The notes below the pieces were generated by a model, which saw only the letters and a list, made by a program, of their open reading frames with translations, did no database searches and was not told the DNA's origin. A program made the translations under genes and the position numbers. A stretch of 64,000 nucleotides of DNA from Leptodactylus fallax (Eukaryota > Chordata > Amphibia > Anura > Leptodactylidae). The DNA lies in contig CAMRHE010000168.1 of NCBI GenBank assembly GCA_947044405.1, positions 3,107,001 through 3,171,000 of the forward strand, written 5' to 3'. Below are positions 44,036-55,549 of this stretch, one piece after another (the first letter of the stretch is position 1; every line of letters starts with the position of its first letter).

Positions 44036-45123
44036 TATGCTGCCACTATCCCTTTCTTTTGTTGTTTTATCCCAATATCATCCCTTTTCATAAACTCTAA
44101 TTCCCAGCAGGATCTCTTTGACCTCATAGTCTGAATCCCGAAGATGCTAGTTATCTTTGTAAAATAACTTCATAAACTCCATGGGGAAGATTTATCAATA
44201 ATTTTTTCTCCAGTTTTCTTTTGTGAATATATTGAAAAATATGGTGTTTGGGCCATAATTCTCCTGATATCATGTCCATCAATAATGATTGTGCATGTTG
44301 ATGAATCAGTTGCCTGTTGCATGGGAGAAATACTGACTTACCATTTGCACCGTTCCTCTGTATTATTAATTTTCCTCTAGCTCTGTGTTTTCTTGATAAG
44401 TGGTTCTACTTCCTGTGTACTATTATGTCCAATGCCGACTGCCCACAGCGTGTGAGTGGGCAGCTTCTGGAGAGGGTGGAGCTGTAACTGACAGCTAACA
44501 CCCTGCTCCAGAGTCTGTGGTCAGAGCTGAGCTCTGATCACTGGTTTTAACCCTTTAGAGGTCACAGTCAAACATGACTTCGGCATCTAAGGGGCTTTGG
44601 TATTTCTGTTGCTCCCCAAGGTGGTGTGTTCAGGGGAGGGGGTGTTGATATGTATTTTCGGCAGCCTGGGCAGTCTTATCAGTCCTCTACACTTTATAAA
44701 GTCCCCCAAAAGCCCCTTTCCTATATTAAAAAAAAAATTATGTAAAAAAAAAAAAACTAAACATTTTATAAAAATATATTTTTGCTACATTCATATCAAC
44801 TCATACAATAAAACTGAAAAATTATTTAACATGTATGCCAACATTGTGAAAAAAAAATGAAAAAAAAAAACACCAAAAGTAAATTTTTCACCATGTTGCC
44901 TCAACAAAATGGTACAAAGAGTGAACAAAAAGTCATATGTACCCCAAAACAGTAACAATAAAAAGCAAAGCCCGTCTCACAAAAAATAAGACCTCAACCA
45001 ACTCTGTCAGCAAAAAAAATTAAAAATGTTACACCTCTCAGAAAGTGAAATTGCAAAAACAATTGATTTCTATTCCCAAATGGGTTTTTGTCCAGCAAAA
45101 TTAGTAACACATAAAAAACCTAT
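44036..45123. other. Unassigned and repeat-like flank of the DIRS element
   Basis: The last 240 bases (GTCTCACAAAAAATAAGACC and following) look like a common frog DNA repeat that the DIRS element entered. Poly-A tracts are frequent. No gene seen. Confidence 0.4.
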
Positions 45124-45240
45124 TTCACTTATGTCCTACAACAGCACAATATGGGGTATTCCTGCCCCTGTGTGCTGGTAGGACAGGCGGACTTTTAATT
45201 AACATAAAATATGCATGACTACCCTATAAGAGGGCAAAGG
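45124..45240. repeat. DIRS left inverted terminal repeat
   Basis: It contains AGCACAATATGGGGTATT, CCCCTGTGTGCTG and TATAAGAGGGCAAA, the inverse of 49869-49984 with some mismatches. Confidence 0.9.
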
Positions 45241-45938
45241 GACCCCCCCCCCTTGTGTTTTTTTCTGTCCTGTGTGGTGGGACAGGTGGAGGGAGGTCTT
45301 TTGTCCTCCCATATTTTGTTTTTTCCCCTAAAGTTTGTTAACTTCCTTTGAGGAGTCATCTTTACACCTCTCTTCTCTTCTTTTTTCCACTGGACGCTTC
45401 TGTGGAAAAGAAGGTTTTTTTTTATTTAGGCAGTTTTTTTGTGCTAGCCAAGCTTTCAACCTTCACTCTGAAAAGGTTTATTTCAATAGTACATGCAGCT
45501 GTAGTTGCATGCTGCATGTTCAAAGACCTGTAGTGCAGGCCACTTGAGCGGCCTTGATGTGGGGCATTACCGTTTCACTTACCTTGCAAGTTCCGCAGCC
45601 GCCAGAAGTGACGTCAGTCACTTTGTTCCTCTGGAACCTTTGTTTGTGTTCCGGTTTTCCGGGGACCGGATTTCTTGCGACTTTGTTTTTCCTTCTTTTT
45701 GCAAGTTTATATTTGTTGAGCCTCTTTTCTGGCATCGGTCTGTATATTTTTAGCTTAATTCTGTGTACAAGGAATTAAGGTTTGCAAAATTTGTGAGCTG
45801 GAGGGTTTTTTGTGTGCACTACTTGCTCATTCCTCTTCCCCTCCTATAGAAGCCTTCATCTCAATGCAGGAGATGGCTTGTCTGAGGAAGGCCTCAGTAC
45901 TCCACTTGGATTACTGTTCTTGCTGCTGCAGCAGCTCT

Positions 45939-46012
45939 GGGCAGCATGGTGGCTCAGTGGTTAGCACTGCAGCCTTGCAATGCTAGAGGCCTGGGTTCAG
46001 ATCCTGCAAGGA
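45939..46012 (+). mobile_element. tRNA-derived SINE head inside DIRS gag
   Basis: It starts GGGCAGCATGG and carries a pol III A box TGGCTCAGTGG (45950-45960) and B box GGTTCAGATCC (45994-46004). It resembles a widespread vertebrate tRNA-derived SINE. Only the tRNA-like head and a few bases remain. It interrupts the DIRS 5' coding region. Confidence 0.7.
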
Positions 46013-47242
46013 GTTTGGAAAATAAAAAATGGAAAAGGGGTCTGGTTTGTATGCATTGTGACACACTGTGAAGCTATTGAAGATTTCCAGGTAATTGACG
46101 AAATGCTTTCATCTGATGATACCTTGGAAAATTCCAGCAGACCTCTTTTTCCTCTTGAGAAGATAAATAGGCTGCAGAAGTCCATCCGGTCAAGGGACCA
46201 TGATGTAGACGGGGAAGCCTCCTATTCCACCTCTAGGGGGCCTAGGGCCTTTCAAGTGGACGAGTCACTAGAAAGACTCATGCTTGCGGAATGGAAACAT
46301 CCAGAAAGAGCTCCCATATATTCCAGAAGATTTAGAACCTTGTTCTCTATTGCGGAGGCTCAGCGGGATCGGTGGGGCATCCCACCTAAAGTGGACATGG
46401 CAGTAGCCAAGTAGTCCCGGTGGATGGTGGTTCTGACCTCCAGGACCCTATGGATAGATGCATAGAGAGTACCCTCAGGAAGGTTTATTCTCTGGCCTCC
46501 GGTCAGACTTCTGTGGCTATTACCTCTAATGAAGTCTCAAGTAAATTACGTGCTGACTTAGCCCAGCTTGCAAGAGACATCGACTCTGTAATCTTCAGAG
46601 ATCTCCTAACTTTTTTGAGTTCGGTCTCCTTGTCGGAAGATTATTTAGCCGAAACCTCCCAACATTATTTAATCTTTGGCCCTTTCTACGGTAGCTAGAA
46701 GGCCGCTATGGTTAAAACCCTGGAGAGCTGATAATGCCTCCAAGTTCAAACTTTTTTCTCTACCCTTTGAGCCAGGTAAGCTTTTTGGCAGAGGCCTGGA
46801 TGAGATTATGGAAGACCTTGCCGATAGAAAGGGTAAGACTCTGCCTCAGACCTTTAGAGGCAGGTCAAGACCTTCCGGCCGGGGTAGAGGTTATCAACAT
46901 CAACCCAGACCTCAGTTCCAGAGACATCCTAGATATCAGCCTAGGGGTTCTGGACGAAGGTTCCCCAAGGATGAGGATAAAAAGAAGCCTAGCTTTGACA
47001 TTGGCTGCCTTCTTCCTGTGGCCAAGACTCCTGTCAGAGGTCGGCTTTCTCACTTTTTCACTGTCTGTCAGGAAAAAATTCAAGACCCTTGGGTCTTGCA
47101 GGTTTTTCAGCGGGGTTATGCGATCGAGTTTCTTCAGCCACCTAAAGATCGATTCGTCATAACCCGTTCCCTTCCTGCAGCTCAGCAGGATATATTGGAG
47201 TGCTCCATTCATGATTACATCCGTAAGGGGGCCTTGGAATAG
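46013..47242 (+). pseudogene. DIRS gag-like region
   Basis: Three consecutive pieces in two frames: up to the stop near 46414 (WGIPPKVD), then 46420-46690 (ESTLRKVYSLASGQ, SSKLRADLAQLARDIDS), then 46676-47242 (RPLWLKPWRADNASKFKL, an Arg/Gly-rich segment, GRLSHFF, IQDPWVLQVFQRGY). These blocks are conserved in vertebrate DIRS1 gag and the start of the RT frame. Frame changes near 46415 and 46690 and a TAG at 47240-47242 break it. Confidence 0.8.
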
Positions 47243-48240
47243 GTCCCCCCCTTGGAAGAAGGATTCGGTGTCTACTCCCCAGTTTTTCTGGTGCCAAAAC
47301 CATCAGGCAGTTGGAGAATGATTATAGAACTTAAGAAGTCAGAATCGCCCTTTCAGTTTCCGGCCACAGGAAGCATCTTCAGTTCGCAGCCCTGCCCTTT
47401 GGCATCACTTTAGCTCCTCATACCTTCACTAAAGTTGTAGCTCCTATAACAGCCTCTCTCAGGCTTCAGGGCCTTTTTGTAGTGCCATACCTGGACGACT
47501 GGCTAATAAAAGCCCAGTCAGAGTCTGTTCTTCTCCAGCAGTTACTGATAGCCGTTTCCCTTCTCCAAAGCTTGGGTTGGCTGATAAATTGAGAGAAGTC
47601 AGAAGTAAGTTCCCTCTACCCACAGGAAGTTCCTGGGGTATCTCCTGGACTCAGACCGCGTAGAGGTTTCCTTAACACCGGCATGGAAGGAAAGATTAAT
47701 TAGAGCAGTCCGGTTTCTCTTCAGAACACGCCTGGTATCTATCAGAAAATCCATGAGAATCCTAGGCCTGATGTCCTCCTCAGCCATCGCCGTCCCATGG
47801 GCTTTATGGCATTTGCGTCCTCTCCAGATGAAAGTACTAAAAGCCTGGAGCCGTACTCCTCTCAGTCTCGACAAGAAGATCAAACTTTCTCCCAGTACCC
47901 GTCTTTCCCTCAGATGGTGGATAAACCAGAAAGACAGAATGGCCATGGTCCAACCTCGTTGGACCCTGTTGACTACCGATGCATCCCTCTCGGAATGGGG
48001 AGCCCACCTGTACGAGAAGATCGTACAAGGAGTTTGGAGCAGTCTGGAAGAAAAGACATCTTCCAATTGGAAGGAGCTCAGAGCCGTATACCTGGCACTA
48101 CTTTATTTTTCTCCTCTGCTCAGAGGGAGACTAATCAAGGTTCGGTCAGACAGCATGACGACCGTAATGTACCTGAACAGACAGGGAGGCACCAGATCGT
48201 TATCTCTCCTCAGAGAGTCAGATCTGATTTTTACCTGAGC
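47243..48240 (+). pseudogene. DIRS reverse transcriptase and RNase H
   Basis: VYSPVFLVPKPSGSWRMII is the first RT block. The central fingers/palm part is deleted just after ELKK: sequence resumes at HRKHLQFAALPFGI. The catalytic box VVPYLDDWLIKA has YLDD at 47488-47499. After frame changes, RNase H appears as LLTTDASLSEWGAHL, SNWKELRAVYLAL and YLNRQGGTRS (47960-48220). The internal deletion and stops abolish activity. Confidence 0.85.
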
Positions 48241-48849
48241 AGAAAAAAAATCTGACCCACTTATCTGCAGTTCACATCAAAGGTTCCCTGAACATAGTAG
48301 CGAATCAGTTGGATCGGGGTCATGTCGTATCCGGAGAATGGTCTCTCAATCCAGATGTATTCCATTAGATTACCCTGAAGTTGGGTCTCCCAGAAGTAGA
48401 CTTCATTGGGACCAGAATCAACGCCAAGGTAGAGACGTTCTGCTCACTGTATCAGGAGGAATATCCCTTGGTAGTGGATGCCCTGTCCATCCCTTGGAGG
48501 TTCAGGCTGGCATACATCTTCCCTCCACTTTCCATGATACCATAGGTATTGATGAAAGTCCATTCTGGCCAAAAAGGACTTGGTTTGCCCAGCTCATGTA
48601 CTGTACATAAGTCGATGGACATATTGGAGGCTTCCCCCCACCCAGAACCTGGTTTCCCAAGGAACTCTGAAGCACCAGGGTCTGAGGAGATTCAACTTGG
48701 CAGCCTGGAGGTTGACCAGTCCCTACGGAGATTTAGTGGACTGTCAGAAGCCGTCCTCAAGACTCTTTGCTGTGTCAGAGCAGAGTCTACCAAGAAAAGC
48801 TACCATAGGATAGGTAACATCTTCAAGTAGTGGTGCTCCAGGAGCTGAT

Positions 48850-49714
48850 AGTTCAATCACTACTACAGCAGAAATTTTGGATTTTCTGCAAAGCGGCTTG
48901 GATTCAGGCCTTTCTCCTGCTACACTGAAGGTACAGGTTTCAGCCTTATCCGCCTGTTTAGGCAGACAATTGTCCCAGGATTCCCTTATTTTTGGGTTCC
49001 TTAAGGGTGCTACTAGACTTGGACCAGTGGTCTCACCTCCGGTTCCCCAGTGGGAGCTCTCTACTGTTCTATCAGGTATTTGTGGTCCTCCTTTTAAGCC
49101 TTTGAAGGATGTAGATCTTAAATTTCTTGTCTTTAAAATCACCTTTCTATTAGCTCCAGGCTTTTTCTTCCAAGGAACCATATCATTTTTTGCGGATAGG
49201 TCCAACTTAGGTTTCTTCCTGGGTTTAACCCTAAGGTGCCTTCCTGCGCCAATATTAACCAATTAGTTTCTTTACCCGTGTTTTTTCCAGCCCCTTCCTC
49301 TGAAGAGGAGAAAAAACTTCACACACTAGATGTTGTGAGATGTCTCCAGGTTTACCTCTTACGTACACATTGCTTTAGGAGAGCCAAGAATCTCCTTGTC
49401 AACATGTATGGTAGAGACAAAAATGTCAGGGCTTCCAAGCCTACCTTTTCTAGGTGGATCAAGGAGGCAATCAAAGTCTCTTTTTTGCTCAGGGGTTAGC
49501 TCCACCCGAATTTTGTACAGCCCATTCAACCAGGGCTGTATCAACCTCTTGGGCTGAGAACCGGGCCTTACCGCTGGATCAGATCTGTGCAGCTGCTTCT
49601 TGGTCGTCTCACCTAACCTTTGTAAAACACTATCGACTAGATGTTCGGAGTTCTGTGGCAACTGCCTTTGGTCAGTCAGTCCTAGGTGTTGTAAAGCAGG
49701 GAAACCCTCCCTAA
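48850..49714 (+). pseudogene. DIRS tyrosine recombinase
   Basis: The N-terminal core-binding part reads FLQSGLDSGLSPATLKVQVS and PLKDVDLKFLVFKITFLLA. The box with the first catalytic Arg, expected straight after FLLA, appears deleted or scrambled (PGFFFQGT). The second half, in other frames, shows AHSTRAVSTSWA with the H-x-x-R pair (49523-49534) and KHY with the candidate nucleophile Tyr at 49631-49633. This enzyme would integrate circular cDNA; here it is broken by at least two frame changes. Confidence 0.83.
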
Positions 49715-49732
49715 GGGAATTACTTGCTATAT

Positions 49733-49808
49733 CCCCATATTGTGCTGCTGTAGGACGTAAGGGAATCGTTGATTATGATCTGTTTTCCCTTAGTCCTAAC
49801 ATCAGCAC
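49733..49808. repeat. DIRS internal complementary region
   Basis: The first half (49733-49765) is the inverse of the extreme left end (45124-45156). The second half (49766-49808) is the inverse of the extreme right end (49967-50013). Read in reverse it reproduces the circle junction of the two termini, the hallmark of DIRS1 replication. Confidence 0.88.
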
Positions 49809-49868
49809 AAGCTTTCCTCCCTAAGATAGGATTATTTTCTTTATAACTAACACGAGGGGGGAGGTCTC

Positions 49869-50015
49869 TTTTGCCCTCTTATAGGGTACCAGAGTCATGC
49901 ATAAATTATGTTAATTAAAAATTCTGCCTGTCCTATCAACACACAGGGGCAGAAATACCCCATATTGTGCTGCTGTTAGGAGTAAGGGAAAACAGATTAA
50001 CATCATAATCAACAA
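49869..50015. repeat. DIRS right inverted terminal repeat and end
   Basis: It inverts the left terminus and adds an outer extension ending ATCATAATCAAC, which pairs with the internal complementary region. Confidence 0.88.
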
Positions 50016-50023
50016 ATAAGGCT

Positions 50024-50140
50024 AAGGCCCCACGTTGCGGAAAAGCAGATTTTTTTGTTGCAGATTTTTTTGAGCCAAAGCCAAGAGTGGCTACAAAAGG
50101 AGTGGAAAAAATCTAGGAAGCTCTTATAGTTCTCCATTCT
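50024..50140. repeat. Fold-back repeat fragment, GAGCCAAAG family
   Basis: GGCTAAGGCCCCACGTTGCG and TTTTTTGAGCCAAAGCC followed by AAGAGTGGCTAC form one arm only. Confidence 0.65.
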
Positions 50141-50480
50141 GCCCAATTCACAAATGGTTTAGTGCTATGAGTAAGGGGTCAATGCCTTAAAACGCGTAAA
50201 CCAGACCTTTTTTTTATGTCATTTGTGTTTCATGTTTATTTTTTTGTCATTTGTCTTTCTGGACTTTGGATTTTTTTTCTCTTTTTTTTGCTTCTGTGGG
50301 ACTTTGGACATGTTTATTCATGTCATTTACTTACACACCATTGAAAGTTAAGTTTTATGCAATTTTAAATAAGTTTTCGTAGTGCTGGATAAGAAAATTG
50401 TATTGTTAAAATAATACGGAATTTGATGACCCCAATGTTTTCCGTACAGCTTACATATTCACGGTTTACCACTGACTGTG
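50141..50480. other. Unassigned T-rich sequence
   Basis: No gene. AACGCGTAAACCAGACC recalls a common frog repeat but I could not place it. Confidence 0.35.
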
Positions 50481-51470
50481 CATTCCCTCCTGGGATACTA
50501 ATGCTCACTACACCCCTTGATAAGTTATTTGAGAAGTGCAGTTTTCAAAATGTGGTCATTCTCTAGGGGACTCTACTTTATTGGCACCTCAGGGATTCTA
50601 CAAATGTGACATGGCATCCAAATACCAAATATCTACATCTGCATTCTAAAAGCCACATAGTGCTCCTACAAATCTGTGCCCTGCTGTGCCCAAACATGTA
50701 TGACACTGTTGTACCCATAATAATGTACTTAACAATGTCATATGTGGGTATAAACTGCTGTTCGAGCATACAGCTGGGCACAGAATGGAAGGAGCTCTAT
50801 TTGGTTTTTGGAGCACAGATTTAGACAGTTTATTTTTGGACGTCATGCCACTTTTGCAGAACCTGAAATGCCAGGAAAGTGGAAACCCTTGACATGTGAC
50901 CCATTTTGGAAATTACATCTCTGAAGGAATTAATTTAATTTATTTTCCAGAAAGGAATGTGCAGCTCATGGTGACAAATGAAAATGGCAATTTTTCCAGA
51001 AACATGTAATTTCAGTGGGCATTATGTTGTGTCCAGCTTGTGTCAGAGACGAGCGCTCCAAAAGCTGTTGTGTCTGGGATGACCACTTAACAATTTTTGG
51101 AGTGTACGTCTCTGCTAACATAAGCTGGGTACAACATATCAGAAAATAAAATGGCATATTTCTTGGAGAATTGCAATTTTCACTTTTTATAATCAGCTGC
51201 ACATTCATTTCTGGAAAATAAATTAATGCAACACTTAAGAGTTCAAAATGCTCACTGTTCTGCTTGATAAATCCCTTGTGGGGTGCAGTTTGCAAAATGG
51301 GGTCATATCTGCAGATTACACTTTACTGGAAATTCAGGGGCTCTGTAAAAGTGGCATGAGGTCCAAAAACCAAACTGTGCTCCAAAACCAAAATACTGCT
51401 CCTTCCCTTCTGTGCCCAAACAGCAGTTTATACCCACATATGGCATGGGCACTGAAATAGCATATCTTGG
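50481..51470. repeat. Two diverged direct copies of a frog repeat
   Basis: The phrase AAGTGCAGTTTTCAAAATG with TGTGCCCAAACATG and TATGTGGGTATAAACTGCTG (50530-50760) recurs at 51270-51450 as GGTGCAGTTTGCAAAATGGG, TGTGCCCAAACAGC and TATACCCACATATG. Non-coding. Confidence 0.6.
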
Positions 51471-51499
51471 AACATTTCAATTTTCATTTTGCACATTTT

Positions 51500-51870
51500 G
51501 TTTTGGAGACCATCTCCCACAGCGGTCCAGTCCTGCTACTCTGGTGTTGCTGAGACCAATCAGCGTCTTCAGTGAAGGACACGGGACATCACTACCTGTG
51601 ACTTCCCCAGGTCCTTTCCTTAGGCCGATGATTGGCCTTAGTAGTCACATGAGGTCAAGTCAGCCCGGGAAAGGGACCCGGGACATCACAGCTGGTGAGG
51701 ACTTCCGCTGCAAAAAACATTGGAGCAGCAGGACCGGACCGCGCTGGTAGGCACTGGAGCAACAGGGACAGGTGAGTATGCAAAAACCTCTGCGTTTTAC
51801 AGTACCTGCAAAGTGGATGGGATTTTGGCTAATCCCATCCACACATTGCAGAAAAATATCTGCTGCAGAA
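51500..51870. repeat. Repeat, inverted partner of 55035-55275
   Basis: GGGAAAGGGACCCGGGACAT and downstream blocks through AACCTCTGCGTTTTACAGTA are the inverse of 55035-55275 with modest divergence. Confidence 0.7.
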
Positions 51871-52045
51871 AAATATCTGCAGCAGAAAAGTTGCATTTTC
51901 AAAAACTCACACATTTTTGAAAATAGCAGCATGTCACAAAAACGCAATTAAAAATGCTGTGGAAAAAAATTAATGTGTTTCCTCCGCGTTTTTTTATGCA
52001 GCATTTTTTTTTCCTGCGCTTCACTATGTGAGGCCTTAGCCTAAG
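51871..52045. repeat. Fold-back repeat arm
   Basis: It ends GTGAGGCCTTAGCCTAAG and contains inverted GCAGAAAA/TTTTCTGC words, a relative of the GAGCCAAAG family. Confidence 0.45.
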
Positions 52046-53254
52046 GCAGTTTTTGGAGGGGCTAAAAATGCTGCAGCTCTGACTCTGGCCACTAAGCCAA
52101 ATATTATGCTGACACTTTATATTTTTTGCAGGAGATTTCTTTGTAGCAGCCACCTCACTAATCAGCGTATTGTTAATGACAGTGATCATGTATATGTAGA
52201 TAAGACACAGAAGCCACAAGTCACAATCGGTAATTTAAAGGGGTTGGCGACTTTCAGACCAATATTGAAAGACCAATATTATTGTTTATATAATAAATAG
52301 TTATACGATCTTCCAATATACTTTCTGTATTAATTCCTCATAGTTTTCTAGATCTCTGCTTGCTGGCAATCATTCTGCTTACTCCGAGTGGACAAAAATC
52401 AGTCCATGGTCATGTGATCAGCACAGCTCGTTACCAGGCAGATGTCTAATCACTATACTATTATAGTATATATACTGTACATATATTATAGTATACATAT
52501 AGTATACATATACGGTACTATTTGAGAAAAGTGAATATGGTTAAAGAATGGACACTGGTTGTTCTGAAACATAGCATTGTTCCATAGTCCCCATTCTTGA
52601 ACTGATTTCATAATTTTAGAAACTGATTGGATTCTTTGGGCTAACAAACAAGCCATAGTATATTGTACAGATATAGGGGAACAAAGGAAGAATGGTCAGT
52701 ATGAAATTGCAATCTTTTTACTTTCCGGTGTAAGTTATAGCACTTTTCTCCTGCTGAGAATCATAGTAACATTTTGTTCAAGATTCGGCATTCTGTCTAA
52801 TTACACAATTATCTTTAAATAAGAAATGACTATATAAGCAAAGATCTATGCGAATGCACCAAGGGAATATTAGTATAAACAGCTCTGGGGCTGATAAATT
52901 GCTACCACAATTAGTTTCTTTTGCTTGAGGCATAATAATCTTTCTACTAGCTTAAAGACTGATCAGGCTCCTTACAACTAGAAAAGACACTTGTCTCGGT
53001 ACTCCGAGGTGGTTAATAATTCATTGGCACATTTTGCACAATTTATTTCCTGCCAATAAAAAACAGATTAATTCCTTTGAGTAATTCCATTAGATGATTT
53101 CTTACTTTGCCTGATATTGTAGAAATTGTTTTAATAAAAACAGATTATTACACTGATTATAGCAAATTACAGAACTAACAGTAAAACTTTGGGATATTGA
53201 TATCAAATGTCCCATGTCAACAGATCTTTTCAAAGACTATAGTTCAAAATGTTA
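52046..53254. other. Unassigned sequence with a TTAA-type MITE end
   Basis: TTTAAAGGGGTTGGCGAC at 52235 looks like a MITE end. A short TATA-rich palindromic stretch lies at about 52465-52515. No gene. Confidence 0.4.
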
Positions 53255-53515
53255 TTGGGGTAGATTTATTAAGACTGGTATTCCGTATGCTGGTCTTAAT
53301 AAAGGGCCTATGAGTTGTAATATGGCAGGAAGAGACGTCCCCTGCCCTCCCCACTCTGCCCACTTTCACGGTAAGTGACGAGTGAGGTGCAGAACAGGGA
53401 AGATGTTGCATCTTTGGTGCAAGAGAGATCATTGCGACAAAGCTTCAGCACATTATCACACATTTACACCAAAAAATTGACGTGAAGGTGCTGAATTCCT
53501 CCCAATGTGTGGTTA
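53255..53515. mobile_element. Probable MITE, relative of 8826-9141
   Basis: TAGATTTATTAAGACTGG and TGCTGGTCTTAATAAAGG stand near the left end, and GAATTCCTCCCA near the right, as in the earlier copy but in the opposite orientation. Confidence 0.5.
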
Positions 53516-53856
53516 ATGAAATATCAGATACAAAATACAGAATAGAAAATACTTGTAAAGGTGAATTAAGCCATAATTCCAATTTTTATATATCTGTAGA
53601 ACAGTCATTATATAGTTTTCTAATATACATTAGACCCATGTCTACAAAATCCTATAGCCAAAGAATCAGTCCTGTGTTATGCATCCATACGTTAACTGAA
53701 TAGGATGAAACATGGCATCTGTAATTTCTCTGGTAGCTGCATTGGGCAGTGTGAAGGTCTTTTAAATGAGCACTTAACTGGTCGCTATAATTTTCACTTG
53801 GAGCCCATTACTGGCTTAATATGGACCCCTGTAAAAGGATCTTAACCCCTTAGGGG

Positions 53857-54082
53857 GAGTTCACACTACCATTACTAATGTCCGTTGCTGTCTTCCTTTA
53901 TCTTCGTTACAAAAGTAAACACACATGATGGAAGCCTGTCATGTTGTTTACATTAGTGCCAATGGGAACGGACACAGAATCAGTCTGTGACCATTCTCTG
54001 TGACAACTTAATGTCTGTTGCTATCATCCTATGACGGAAGACAGCAACGGACATTAGTAACAGTAGTGTGAAGTCCCCTTTA
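53857..54082. mobile_element. Fold-back element, TTCACACTACC ends
   Basis: GAGTTCACACTACCATTAC then TAATGTCCGTTGCTGTCTTCC is matched inversely by GGAAGACAGCAACGGACATT and GTAGTGTGAAGTCC. Short relative of 39815-40432. Confidence 0.75.
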
Positions 54083-55014
54083 ATGATGCAGGGTAGTTAG
54101 TATGTTAATGCTTTGTAACTTTCCCTTCCAGTCTTCCAAAATTCATAGCTTTTTTTTATGTTTCTGTCCACACAGCTATGTAATGGCTTATTCTTTACAT
54201 GACTTGAGTTGTACTTTCATTTCCCACCATTTTGGGGTACATATCATGTTTTGATTAGCTTTTATTTACGTTTTTGGGGATCCATGTGAAATAATATTAT
54301 ATCATAATATCATATCATAATATTTTGCTTTTACGACATTCACTCTACATTAAAAAAACATGGCAGCTTTGCCTGGTGGGTCATTACAATTACGTCAATA
54401 TCATATTTATATTGATTTTTATTACGTTTTACGAATAAAACGGCACTTTCTGAAAATGAACGATTTTCCTGGGGTAACGGTATTCTGACGCCTATAACTT
54501 TTTTACTGTACTGTTGATAGAGAAATGTCAGGGCCCTTTATTTGCAGAGCAAGTTGTACTTTTTATTGGTACCAATGTTTGGTATGTGTGACTTTGATTG
54601 CTTTCCCCAAAATATAGCAAATAAAAAGTAAAGTGACCAAAATATGTTAATTTGTGCATAGCGGTATATATTTTTTATGGCGTTCACCGTACTGGATAAA
54701 TAACGCTATTTTTGGATAGTGGGGACTTATATACACATGGGGATACCTAACATGTTTGTTTATTTCTTTTGTTTACATTATATATTTTTTAAATTATAAA
54801 GGTGCTTTTTAAACTTTTTATTATTAGTGTTTTTTTTTACTTTTTACATGTCCCACAAGGGGACTTGAAGCTAGGATCTAAGATCCCCAGTGCAATGTAC
54901 TGCAATACATAGTAGTTCCTATTGGAACTATGCATAGGCAGTGAGCAGGCCGTGGCCCAGCCTCCTGGCTGACAAGGCAACTCCCTGAACCTGAGGGGTG
55001 ATGGGGGGGCTATC

Positions 55015-55275
55015 TTGCCCCTGGACGCCATGTGGGCATTTTTGAAAATGCAGCTTTTCCGCTACAGGTTTTTTTTTCTGCAATGTGTGGCTGGGATTAG
55101 CCAGAATCCTATCCACTATGCAGGTACTGTAAAACGCAGAGGTTTTTGCATACTCACTTGTCCCTGGTGCTCCAGTACCTCCCAGCGCGGTCCGGTCCTG
55201 CTGCTCCGATGTTTTTTGCAGCGAAGTCCTTACCAGCTGTGATGTCCCGGGTCCCTTTCCCGGGCTGAATTGACC
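55015..55275. repeat. Repeat, inverted partner of 51500-51870
   Basis: It holds TACTGTAAAACGCAGAGG and GTGATGTCCCGGGTCCCTTT, the inverse of the earlier copy 3.4 kb upstream. Confidence 0.7.
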
Positions 55276-55549
55276 TCACTATTGATCACTGTGTCCAGGG
55301 GGTTAATCCGCCAGAGTCGAAGTATATTCCGCCTCCGTCGGCTGGTCCCGGCCCACTGCTCTGTAATACTGCATGCTTGCATAGCTTCTGTGCTCCTGGC
55401 ATTACAGCGCCATACTAAACAGTCAGCACAACGTAATAATATGGTGCTGAGCGTTAAAGGGTTAAGAGGTTTAAATCAGATGATAGACACTCTTTATGAA
55501 TCCTCATGATCTAGTTGGTAGCAAATTCTAGGACACAATGCAGTATGTT

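Larger units (their letters stand above)
45124..50015 (+). mobile_element. DIRS1-like tyrosine-recombinase retrotransposon, decayed
   Basis: About 4.9 kb with inverted termini instead of LTRs, gag, RT/RNase H and tyrosine recombinase genes in order, and an internal complementary region. That combination defines DIRS1 elements. Left terminus 45124-45240 mirrors 49869-49984. No target duplication is expected or seen. Stops, frameshifts and deletions in all genes show it is dead. A SINE fragment lies in its 5' part. Confidence 0.92.
53838..55465. mobile_element. TTAACCCC-type DNA repeat with a nested fold-back
   Basis: The left end CTTAACCCCTTA and right end GTTAAAGGGTTAAG are inverse. Inside are common frog repeat phrases (CATTTTGGGGTACATATCAT, GGCGTTCACCGTACTGG). 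A fold-back (53857-54082) is nested just inside the left end and other repeats near the right end. Confidence 0.5.

Noticed and set aside
45124..50015. An LTR retrotransposon or DNA transposon with inverted repeats
   Set aside because: RT, RNase H and tyrosine recombinase together with an internal complementary region fit DIRS1, not LTR or DDE elements.
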